From an uncultured Gemmataceae bacterium (GTDB lineage: Bacteria; Planctomycetota; Planctomycetia; Gemmatales; Gemmataceae), in contig CAKZUU010000236.1 of assembly GCA_937922175.1 (NCBI GenBank), positions 1-5,621 on the forward strand: 5,621 bases of DNA. The letters run 5' to 3'. A model generated the notes under the pieces. That model saw only the letters and a list, made by a program, of their open reading frames with translations, was not told where the DNA came from and searched no databases. A program made the translations under genes and the position numbers. Below are positions 1-5,621 of this stretch, piece after piece (the first letter of the stretch is position 1; each line of letters begins with the position of its first letter).

Positions 1-679
1 GAATCCGAATCCTGGCTCGGCCTTTGCCGCCAAGGCCACGCATTATGTCGTCCCGGATTTGATCGTCGAGAGAAACCATCGCGGTGATTATGACGTCCGT
101 CTGACGGATGATTGGCTGCCGGAGGTTCGTATTTCCCGCCGGTACTTGGAAATGGCACGGCAAAAAGGTTTGGATCGCAAAACCAAGGAGTATCTGCGAG
201 CCAAAATTCACTCGGCCGAATGGTTAACCGATGCCATTCAGCAACGTCGCAATACGCTGTTGAAGGTGACCAAGGCGATTATCGAGCACCAGCGGCCATT
301 TTTGGATCTCGGTCCCGATCACATCAAGCCGCTCAAAATGCAACAGATCGCCGACCAGGTGCATGTTCACGTGACGACAGTCAGTCGGGCCGTCGACGAC
401 AAATGGGTTCAAACCCCCCGCGGGTTTTTTCCCTTGAAACGATTTTTCGTCGGTGGAAAGGAAAACCAACTCACCGGTGAGGATGTTGCCTATGAAACGA
501 TCAAGACCAAGTTGCTTGAACTGATTGCCGCAGAGGACAAAACCAATCCCCTTTCCGATGACGAACTCGTGAAACGATTGAATGCGGCGGGCTACCCGGT
601 GAAACGACGCACGGTCACCAAATATCGTATGATGCTCGACATCCCCTCGTCGCGACAACGGAGAGAGTGGGCCCGATAA
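1..679 (+). CDS. rpoN: RNA polymerase sigma-54 factor RpoN, C-terminal part (5' end outside window)
   Basis: Sigma-54 directs RNA polymerase to -24/-12 promoters and needs AAA+ activator proteins to open them. The reading frame is open from base 2 (first full codon) to the TAA at 677-679, giving 225 residues and no credible internal start, so the N-terminus (activator-interaction region I and most of the core-binding domain) lies to the left. The visible part opens with NPNPGSAF and then YVVPDLIV and DDWLP, typical of the end of the core-binding domain. The DNA-binding domain follows. Its helix-turn-helix (about bases 329-397) contains MQQIADQV and TTVSRAV, followed by the conserved VQTPRGFFPLKRFF. 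The RpoN box at bases 602-631 reads KRRTVTKYRM, against the family consensus ARRTVAKYRE, and is followed by IPSS. All DNA-binding elements look intact, so a functional protein is likely. The next gene starts 101 bases downstream on the same strand; nothing shows whether they are co-transcribed. Confidence 0.97.
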   Translation, partial: NPNPGSAFAAKATHYVVPDLIVERNHRGDYDVRLTDDWLPEVRISRRYLEMARQKGLDRKTKEYLRAKIHSAEWLTDAIQQRRNTLLKVTKAIIEHQRPFLDLGPDHIKPLKMQQIADQVHVHVTTVSRAVDDKWVQTPRGFFPLKRFFVGGKENQLTGEDVAYETIKTKLLELIAAEDKTNPLSDDELVKRLNAAGYPVKRRTVTKYRMMLDIPSSRQRREWAR

Positions 680-780
680 GCGGGGATAATGATTTCAATC
701 GGAGGTGGAGCGACCTTCGCAAGCCGCCGCTCGCTCGGTCCGCGATCGTTTCCGACGCCCGTTCCTCGTGAGGCCAGACC

Positions 781-2322
781 ATGTCTTTCGAAGAGGAACA
801 GATCCGACTGGGCGGTGGGAGTTCCGCCATCGAGCGACAGCATCGCAAAGGTCGCCTGACGGCTCGTGAGAGGATCGCACGCCTGATCGATCCGGGATCG
901 GACTTCTTCGAGTTGGGTCTTTGGGCGGCGTGGGGAATGTACCGCGAGTGGGGAGGAGCACCGTCCGCGGGCGTGGTGACAGGGATCGGCCGCGTCTGCC
1001 AGCGGCTCGCCATGATCATCGCCAACGATGCGACCGTGAAAGCCGGTGCCTTTTTCCCCATGACGGTCAAGAAGGTCTTGCGTGCTCAACGGATCGCGAT
1101 GGATAACCGTCTGCCGTTGCTCTACCTCGTCGACTCTGCCGGCGTGTTTCTCCCCCTTCAGGATGAAGTATTTCCCGACGAGGACGATTTTGGGCGAATT
1201 TTCCGCAATAATGCCGTCATCTCCGCCATGGGCATTCCGCAATTTGCGGCGATCATGGGCAACTGCGTCGCCGGAGGAGGATACCTGCCCGTTCTGTGCG
1301 ACAAGCTGCTGATGACGGAGGGCAGCGGGTTGTACCTCGCGGGACCAGCACTGGTGAAAGCGGCGATCGGGCAAAATGTCAGCCACGAAGAACTCGGCGG
1401 GGCCGCCATGCACGCCACGTTGAGCGGTACGATCGACTTCCGAGAGAAGGACGATCCGAGTTGTCTGGAACGGCTCCGCCGACTCGTCGATACCTTGCCC
1501 AGCGATACACCCCGAGTTCGTTTCGACATCCCCCCGGGTTCTACCTCAATCCCGGTCACAAGCGGTGAGTCCGACGTCCGCGATTTGATTCGGGCCCTCC
1601 TCGATGATTTCCCCTTCGACGAATACAAGGCCGAGTTCGGCCAAACCGTCGTTTGCGGTTTTGGTCGCTTGGGAGGATGCCCCGTCGGTGTCGTCGCGAA
1701 TCAGCGAATGCGATGCAAATCATCCAAAGGCCCAATCGAATTCGGCGGCGTCATCTATGTGGACAGTGCCGACAAGGCCGCTCGCTTTGTCATGGATTGC
1801 AACCAGAGCCGCATCCCGTTGATTTTCTTGCAAGACGTCAACGGTTTCATGGTGGGCAAAGAAGCGGAACAGGCAGGCATCATTCGTGCGGGGGCCAAAC
1901 TGGTCAATGTCGTTTCGAACAGTGTGGTGCCCAAAATCACGTTGATCGTGGGCGGTTCGTTCGGAGCCGGCAACTATGCGATGTGTGGAAAGGCGTTTGA
2001 TCCCCGGCTCATCATCGCCTGGCCCACGGCAAAGTATGCCGTCATGGGGGGAGATCAGGCGGCCAGCACGTTGTTGGAAATTCAGGTCCAAGCCCTGCAA
2101 CGTGCCGGTCACGAACCGGATGCCCAGGAGTTAGCGGAACTTCGCCAAAAGGTGAAAGCTACCTATCAGGAGCAAATGGACATACGCTACGCGGCAGCTC
2201 GATTGTGGGTCGATCAAATCGTTCAGCCGCAAGACACCCGCGCTGCCCTCCTCCGCGCTTTAGAGGTGGCCACCCGCTACGACGACGGCCGACCCTTCAG
2301 GACCGGCGTCTTGCAAGTGTAA
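781..2322 (+). CDS. Acyl-CoA carboxylase carboxyltransferase (beta) subunit, methylcrotonyl-CoA carboxylase-like
   Basis: The carboxyltransferase subunit of a biotin-dependent acyl-CoA carboxylase moves the carboxyl group from carboxybiotin to an acyl-CoA in the cytoplasm. The 513 residues hold two crotonase-like halves. The N-half has RKGRLTARERI (22-32), ANDATVKAG (81-89), TVKKVLRAQ (95-103), YLVDSAG (115-121), EVFPDEDDFGRIF (129-141) and the oxyanion-hole loop GNCVAGGGYLP (160-170). The C-half has VANQ (305-308), FLQDVNGFMVGKE (349-361), GGSFGAGNYAMCGKAF (391-406) and VMGGDQAA (421-428). The loop GGSFGAGNY is typical of methylcrotonyl- and geranyl-CoA carboxylases rather than propionyl-CoA carboxylases. 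However, an insert around CKSSKGPIEFGG (312-323) recalls other acyl-CoA carboxylases and biotin-dependent decarboxylases, so the substrate is uncertain. Methylcrotonyl-CoA (leucine breakdown) is one possibility. The start is secure: an in-frame TGA lies at 769-771, and a weak Shine-Dalgarno TGAGG (769-773) precedes the ATG. No biotin carboxylase or biotin carrier gene adjoins it. Its stop is 7 bases from that of the convergent permease gene. Confidence 0.93.
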   Translation: MSFEEEQIRLGGGSSAIERQHRKGRLTARERIARLIDPGSDFFELGLWAAWGMYREWGGAPSAGVVTGIGRVCQRLAMIIANDATVKAGAFFPMTVKKVLRAQRIAMDNRLPLLYLVDSAGVFLPLQDEVFPDEDDFGRIFRNNAVISAMGIPQFAAIMGNCVAGGGYLPVLCDKLLMTEGSGLYLAGPALVKAAIGQNVSHEELGGAAMHATLSGTIDFREKDDPSCLERLRRLVDTLPSDTPRVRFDIPPGSTSIPVTSGESDVRDLIRALLDDFPFDEYKAEFGQTVVCGFGRLGGCPVGVVANQRMRCKSSKGPIEFGGVIYVDSADKAARFVMDCNQSRIPLIFLQDVNGFMVGKEAEQAGIIRAGAKLVNVVSNSVVPKITLIVGGSFGAGNYAMCGKAFDPRLIIAWPTAKYAVMGGDQAASTLLEIQVQALQRAGHEPDAQELAELRQKVKATYQEQMDIRYAAARLWVDQIVQPQDTRAALLRALEVATRYDDGRPFRTGVLQV

Positions 2323-2342
2323 TCGCGAATTACTCCTCGCGA
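2323..2342. terminator. Possible weak bidirectional hairpin between convergent genes
   Basis: The sequence TCGCGA (2323-2328), an 8-base loop and TCGCGA again (2337-2342) can form a 6-bp GC-rich stem. It sits exactly where the carboxyltransferase and permease genes meet tail to tail, and includes the last codons of the permease. There is no T-tract on either strand, so it is not a classic intrinsic terminator. TCGCGA is itself a palindrome, so the pairing may be chance. Confidence 0.2.
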
Positions 2343-4132
2343 ATCGTGGTCCGGCCCAGCGCCACATCGAATTCGCTCAGAAGGGGGACCAACATGGCCG
2401 CGATGGCGAATCCAAACGAGCCGGCAATCACAAGAAACGGTAGCAACGGATCAGTCGATTCCTGCCCGCGCGGATCGGCGATGATGACATTGGTGATGGT
2501 GTAGTACATCGCCAACGGGCAAAGCCAAGCGGCGACCGTCAAGGCTCCCGACGGCCGACTCCCACTCAACACCCACCAAAGCCCCGTAATGCCCGCGGCC
2601 AGGAAGAGGATGAAGCTGGCCCATTGATATTCAAAACTGCCGCTAATCAAAATCAGGTAAATGCTCACCAATGTTCCGACGGATAGAAAGAAGACAGTGC
2701 CCAACGTATTGACGATGGCCGTGCGACTGCTGACGGTGCGGAGAGCCACGTGGACACCCAACACAGCCACGAACGCCATCAGCACAATCACCGCTCCATC
2801 CAGTGCGAGGAAGGCGGCCCAGTTCAACGACGCGACCAGGTGTTCCTCGCCCCGCGGTGCCCGCGCTAAAAGCCCCCAAGCGGCATAGACGCCCGTGAGG
2901 ATCAACGGAGGCAGCAGGAATTCCTTCGTGTTGTAAACGATCCCTAACAACTTGCCGAAAACGAATTCTGCCGGCGAGATATCCGTAACCAACAGCAGGT
3001 CCAATGCGCCACCGTCACGCTCGGAGGTGATTGCCGTCGCCGATTGTGCGGCGATCAACAAGAGGCTGAGCACTGTAACCGGAACGATACCCGTCGCAGC
3101 GACAAACGATTGCGTTCCACGATAACGCACGTCGCTGACACCACTGAGAGCGTAATAAACGATCATACCGACAACGAGAAGATACGCCCCTTTGATGAGC
3201 AAAGGGCGTCGTCCGTAGGCCAGCGTGCGGATTTCCCGCCATAAGACGGGATTTTTCCAAACGTCTCGGGCTGGCCCCGGAGCCGCATGTGCCTTCAAAC
3301 GGTCTTGCTCATCTTCTTCATCCGGCCGTTCACGCTGCATGATCGGTTCACCCCGAGGATTCCATTTTCGCAAGCGGGCGATCCCCAAGAGGTTGATGGC
3401 CGCCGTCATCAGCAACATGACGAGCGAATAACCATACGCCGGGTGGACTCCCTCGTCCGTCGTTGTCCCCTCCATCACCGCTTGGAGGGCGACGAATGGA
3501 TCCAGCCACGACTGGGCCGCCTCGATGAGCGGTTTCGACAACCCTGGCAGAAAGCCCAGCAACCGCGTCAGACACAAGTAGAGAACGATGAACAGCGTCG
3601 AGAGAGCCAATGATTGGAAAGTCCGCTCACGCCAAAGGGCCACCAGTCCGCCCAGTGATCCCGACGCCACCACCGTCGCAGCCAGAATGAGGACGGCCTG
3701 CACCACCTGTTCGGGATCGATTCCACCGAGGAGCAAAAGCATTGCCAGAACCGGAACGGCACCGAGGAGGAGGAGCCCAATGGGCAAGAGACTTCCCAGA
3801 ATCTTTCCTAAGACAATCTCGTAGTCGCGCATGTCGGTGAGCAGCAGCAAGACAAAGGTACGTCGGTCTTTCTCTTGTGCCACGGTGCTGGCCGCCGACA
3901 ACGCCGCGAAAAAGACCAGCAACGTCAGCAGGACGTAACAGAAGATTTGAAAGAGGAGCAGGCCGAATCGCGAAGTTTCGCCAAGCAGCGCCGTGCGATG
4001 CCAGCCGATGGCGGCCTGCCAGGCGGTCAAGCCGATCATCCAAAGGAGGCCGATCGACGTACTTCGAGCCACATAATGGGCCGTCTTCCGGGGAACGGTC
4101 TGAAATTCACGAGCAAAGATCGGGCCAAGCAT
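2330..4132 (-). CDS. ABC-2 type transporter permease, two-half tandem fusion
   Basis: Integral membrane subunit of an ABC transporter (ABC-2 exporter superfamily); the substrate cannot be told from sequence. The 600 residues consist of two related halves. Each begins with a short amphipathic stretch (GPIFAREFQTV, 3-13; NPVLWREIRTL, 294-304), followed by membrane segments and a matching signature: QEKDRRTFVLLLLTD then VLGKILG in half one (86-113), SERDGGALDLLLVTD then VFGKLLG in half two (370-397). Hydrophobic segments lie near 55-80, 112-136, 144-166, 174-195 and 235-252, and again near 312-330, 345-366, 404-422, 437-463, 475-497, 505-521, 528-550 and 564-585. An acidic, charged linker (about 266-292) joins the halves. 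I chose the ATG at 4132 because the LGPIFARE start of the domain follows at once; the frame stays open to 4300, but that extension looks non-coding. Eight T bases sit directly before the ATG, and the nearest Shine-Dalgarno-like GAGG is 13 bases away, which is weak. No ATPase gene is adjacent, so the partner must be encoded elsewhere. Confidence 0.9.
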   Translation of the reverse strand: MLGPIFAREFQTVPRKTAHYVARSTSIGLLWMIGLTAWQAAIGWHRTALLGETSRFGLLLFQIFCYVLLTLLVFFAALSAASTVAQEKDRRTFVLLLLTDMRDYEIVLGKILGSLLPIGLLLLGAVPVLAMLLLLGGIDPEQVVQAVLILAATVVASGSLGGLVALWRERTFQSLALSTLFIVLYLCLTRLLGFLPGLSKPLIEAAQSWLDPFVALQAVMEGTTTDEGVHPAYGYSLVMLLMTAAINLLGIARLRKWNPRGEPIMQRERPDEEDEQDRLKAHAAPGPARDVWKNPVLWREIRTLAYGRRPLLIKGAYLLVVGMIVYYALSGVSDVRYRGTQSFVAATGIVPVTVLSLLLIAAQSATAITSERDGGALDLLLVTDISPAEFVFGKLLGIVYNTKEFLLPPLILTGVYAAWGLLARAPRGEEHLVASLNWAAFLALDGAVIVLMAFVAVLGVHVALRTVSSRTAIVNTLGTVFFLSVGTLVSIYLILISGSFEYQWASFILFLAAGITGLWWVLSGSRPSGALTVAAWLCPLAMYYTITNVIIADPRGQESTDPLLPFLVIAGSFGFAIAAMLVPLLSEFDVALGRTTIREE

Positions 4133-4247
4133 AAAAAAAAGACCGCCTCGTTTTTCGGTGTCGTCACAATGCCACCGCGATCGATGACACGGAAAGGTTA
4201 TCGATTCACCCAAAGTTCGACAGCAGCGAACATGTACAATACCGCCT
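4133..4247. other. Divergent intergenic spacer between permease and sulfatase-like genes
   Basis: This 115-base spacer must hold the promoters for both divergent genes. It has an A8 run at 4133-4140 (T8 on the permease coding strand), a TACAAT box at 4235-4240 facing right, and two ATCGAT palindromes (4180-4185 and 4200-4205) whose starts are 20 bases apart, about two helical turns. ATCGAT also occurs inside genes in this window (for example near 885), so the pair may be chance. I saw no convincing -35/-10 pair on the minus strand and no riboswitch-like fold. Confidence 0.5.
4235..4240 (+). promoter_or_regulatory. Candidate -10 box (TACAAT) for the sulfatase-like gene
   Basis: TACAAT matches five of six bases of the TATAAT consensus and ends 7 bases before the only possible ATG (4248). 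Transcription from it would begin about at the start codon, giving a leaderless mRNA, which fits the absence of any Shine-Dalgarno sequence. No good -35 element lies at the expected spacing, so this stays weak. Confidence 0.25.
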
Positions 4248-5165
4248 ATGACCGTCTGGGTAATCCTCGCCGATTCGTTGCCCGTCTGGGCGCTTGGCAT
4301 CTACGGCAATGAGTGGTTTGCCACTCCTCATGTCGATAAGCTAGCCAGCCGGTCGGTGGTGTTTCATCAACATTTCGCGGACACACCTCGTCCTTTGCGG
4401 CCGGATGCAATCATTCCGTTTTTCCCCTGGACGACGAGCACAGGGGATCTTGACCTCGAGTCAATCCACTGGGTCGAAGCCCCCCACCTCGATTGGCCGA
4501 CGCCGAAGACCGAACTCGATGAGTGGATCGCTGCGGCCGAAAACGCGGCCGGCCTCTTTGACCGATGGTTGGGAACCTGGCTGCAAAGCACGGACATCCG
4601 TCGTGACTGGCTGATCGTCACTTCGGGTCGAGGTGTTCCAATTGTCGAGACCGAGTGGTGGAAGCCCGATATCGGTCCCTTACACGAGAGTTTGGTTCAC
4701 GTGCCGCTGATTGTCCATTTGCCCCACGACGAGCAGGCAGGGCGAGGTGTCTTCGCCCTGAGCCAGACCGTGGACCTCGCCGTCACGCTCGCCGAATTCA
4801 CCGGTAGGGAGATTCAACCCGATTGGCACGGCCGGAGTCTCTTACCACTCCTCCGCGGCGTCACGACGTGCCGACCGTACGCGATCCTCGGGTCAGTCGA
4901 AAGTAACACCTGGGCCTTGCAATCGAACGTTGAGAAACTCCTCCTCGACGAAGCTCCGGGAAACAATCGCCAGCTTCGATATTTCCTCAAACCGGACGAT
5001 CGTTGGGAGGTCAACGATTTGCGGCATGTTCATTTTGAACGTGCCGAGCAAATCGCCGGGATTTTGGAGCAAGTGATCAACTCGTCTCGCGAATCGAAGC
5101 CCATCAACTATCCCCCGCTTCCAAGAAAGGAGAACGAAGATGGCCACGGTCAAACTCGTGGATGA
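4248..5165 (+). CDS. Short sulfatase-fold protein, probably catalytically dead
   Basis: The 305 residues follow the sulfatase/alkaline phosphatase superfamily plan but are shorter than the usual 450-550. The N-terminus VWVILADSLPVWALGIYGN (3-21) and TPHVDKLASRSVVFHQHFADTP (26-47) match the first strand and helix of sulfatases. TSGRG (125-129), LHESLVHVPLIVHLP (145-159), TVDLAVTLAEFTG (174-186) and WHGRSLLPLL (193-202) match the later core, and KPDDRWEVNDL (248-258) the usual C-terminal end. Key residues are missing. The Cys/Ser-X-Pro-X-Arg formylglycine motif is replaced by TPRPLRP (46-52), the usual Asp-Asp pair is ADS (8-10), and the usual Asp-His/Asn metal site is SGRG. The middle is also strongly shortened. 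A non-enzymatic role is therefore inferred. No signal peptide is seen, so it is probably cytoplasmic, unlike most planctomycete sulfatases. The start is fixed: an in-frame TGA lies at 4185-4187 and no other ATG, GTG or TTG follows it before 4248. No Shine-Dalgarno is visible. It overlaps the next gene by 26 bases. Confidence 0.82.
   Translation: MTVWVILADSLPVWALGIYGNEWFATPHVDKLASRSVVFHQHFADTPRPLRPDAIIPFFPWTTSTGDLDLESIHWVEAPHLDWPTPKTELDEWIAAAENAAGLFDRWLGTWLQSTDIRRDWLIVTSGRGVPIVETEWWKPDIGPLHESLVHVPLIVHLPHDEQAGRGVFALSQTVDLAVTLAEFTGREIQPDWHGRSLLPLLRGVTTCRPYAILGSVESNTWALQSNVEKLLLDEAPGNNRQLRYFLKPDDRWEVNDLRHVHFERAEQIAGILEQVINSSRESKPINYPPLPRKENEDGHGQTRG
5126..5132 (+). promoter_or_regulatory. Strong ribosome binding site for the AhpD-like gene
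   Basis: AAAGGAG lies 7 bases before the ATG at 5140, an ideal Shine-Dalgarno. It is inside the last codons of the sulfatase-like gene, so ribosomes finishing that gene pass over it; this fixes the downstream start and suggests translational coupling. Confidence 0.85.
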
Positions 5166-5541
5166 GAACACAACCGATCCGCGGGTCAAAGCTGTATTCG
5201 ACGATATCAAGACGACTCGGAACGTCACGCGAGTGAACGATTTCTGGCGTGCCTTGGCGACGAACCCCGACCATTTGGAGTCGGTCTGGCGTCATTTGAA
5301 GTCGGTGATGAGGCCCGGAAAACTCGACCTGCTCACCAAAGAGATGATTGCTATCGCCGTCTCCGCGACGAATGGATGTGCCTACTGTGTCAACAGTCAT
5401 ATCGCCGCTGCACAAAAGCTCGGAATGGACACTCAGATGCTCGGCGAACTGCTGGCGGTCGTCGGCTTGTTCAACATGACAAACAAAATCGTCGAGGGCT
5501 ATCAGCTCCAGCCCGACGTTTTGCCGCATGTGGAGTCCTAA
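5140..5541 (+). CDS. Carboxymuconolactone decarboxylase family protein, AhpD-like
   Basis: A small helical protein (133 residues) of the CMD/AhpD family. Members act as thiol-dependent peroxidase or reductase components (AhpD) or as decarboxylases; the CXXC type is usually a redox protein. The active-site motif is NGCAYCVNSH (78-87). Glu68, Cys80, Cys83 and His87 have the same spacing as Glu118, Cys130, Cys133 and His137 of Mycobacterium tuberculosis AhpD, while the position of its His132 is Tyr82 here. This supports a thiol redox role and argues against true 4-carboxymuconolactone decarboxylase, and no beta-ketoadipate pathway gene is nearby. The CMD core runs from about residue 45 to 115; residues 1-40 are a leading segment. 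No signal peptide or membrane segment is seen. The start is supported by AAAGGAG 7 bases upstream. The gene overlaps the sulfatase-like gene by 26 bases in another frame, implying one operon, and its TAA shares 4 bases with the convergent HIT gene's end. The electron donor and substrate are unknown. Confidence 0.93.
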   Translation: MATVKLVDENTTDPRVKAVFDDIKTTRNVTRVNDFWRALATNPDHLESVWRHLKSVMRPGKLDLLTKEMIAIAVSATNGCAYCVNSHIAAAQKLGMDTQMLGELLAVVGLFNMTNKIVEGYQLQPDVLPHVES

Positions 5542-5621
5542 CCGGGTGGCCAACGAAACGATCGTCCGCCCAAAAGGTGGAGATGGAGGTGCGGCACCGT
5601 TTGGCCTCCCTCCTCGCCGGT
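5538..5621 (-). CDS. HIT family (histidine triad) protein, C-terminal 27 codons only
   Basis: Reading the minus strand from the right edge, the frame gives 27 residues and then a TAG stop (5540-5538). They include GQTVPHLHLHLLGGR, with the histidine triad HLHLH encoded at 5591-5577, and end in WPPG. This is the typical end of HIT proteins of the HINT branch, which hydrolyse nucleoside phosphoramidates or related nucleotide conjugates; the middle histidine of the triad is the nucleophile. The rest of the gene lies beyond the right edge. Its stop overlaps the stop of the plus-strand AhpD-like gene in the four bases CTAA (5538-5541). The motif leaves little doubt about the family; the exact substrate cannot be assigned. 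Confidence 0.9.
   Translation of the reverse strand, partial: TGEEGGQTVPHLHLHLLGGRSFRWPPG

Noticed and set aside
153..168. TGGCACG, resembling the -24 half of a sigma-54 promoter, inside rpoN.
   Set aside because: The -12 half (TTGC at the right spacing) is missing and the site is inside coding sequence.
411..430. Terminator-like hairpin: AAACCC (411-416) pairs with GGGTTT (422-427), followed by more T bases.
   Set aside because: It lies inside rpoN and encodes the conserved VQTPRGFF segment; the pattern follows from the protein sequence and codon choice, and early termination there would destroy the sigma factor.
685..690. GATAAT, a possible -10 box in the gap between rpoN and the carboxyltransferase gene.
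   Set aside because: No -35 element lies at a proper distance upstream, so it cannot be told from chance.
699..707. Strong Shine-Dalgarno-like CGGAGGTGG after rpoN.
   Set aside because: No start codon at a suitable distance opens a frame that looks like a protein.
592..1413. Long minus-strand open frame of 273 codons across rpoN and the carboxyltransferase gene.
   Set aside because: It is antisense to two clear genes, spans their intergenic gap, and its translation has no recognisable domain.
4133..4300. 56-codon in-frame N-terminal extension of the permease.
   Set aside because: The extension resembles no permease segment, overlaps the start of the divergent gene, and the domain begins right at the ATG at 4132.
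5544..5571. GGGTGG and CCGCCC could pair as a 6-bp stem after the AhpD-like gene.
   Set aside because: The loop is 16 bases, one pair is a wobble, no T-tract follows, and the region codes for the HIT protein on the other strand.

Overview
The window looks like bacterial chromosome from a member of the Planctomycetota. This is an inference: GC content is moderately high by eye, the sigma-54 factor is of a general bacterial type, and there is a sulfatase-fold protein and a large double ABC-2 permease, both gene types common in that phylum. No rRNA or marker gene fixes the taxonomy. Coding density is very high. I see no insertion sequence, CRISPR array, tRNA, phage gene or attachment site.

Layout from left to right. 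(1) Bases 1-679, plus strand: the C-terminal part of RpoN (sigma-54), with its DNA-binding helix-turn-helix and RpoN box intact; its N-terminus lies off the left edge. (2) Bases 781-2322, plus strand: a complete carboxyltransferase subunit of a biotin-dependent acyl-CoA carboxylase, closest in motifs to the methylcrotonyl-CoA carboxylase beta group, with no biotin carboxylase or biotin carrier gene beside it. (3) Bases 2330-4132, minus strand: a 600-residue ABC-2 type permease made of two homologous halves in tandem, with no ATPase gene beside it; its stop is only 7 bases from that of the carboxylase. (4) A 115-base divergent spacer. (5) Bases 4248-5165, plus strand: a short, sulfatase-fold protein that appears to have lost its catalytic residues. 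(6) Bases 5140-5541, plus strand: an AhpD-like carboxymuconolactone decarboxylase family protein that overlaps gene 5 by 26 bases and has a strong ribosome binding site inside it. (7) Bases 5538-5621, minus strand: the last 27 codons of a HIT-family protein, cut by the right edge; its stop overlaps the stop of gene 6 by 4 bases.

The genes do not form one pathway. The only clear functional pair is the overlapping pseudo-sulfatase and AhpD-like genes, which are probably co-transcribed and translationally coupled. The others appear to be housekeeping or metabolic genes packed end to end. I found no strong evidence of an undescribed multi-gene system; the pseudo-sulfatase/AhpD-like pair is the best candidate for something not well characterised.
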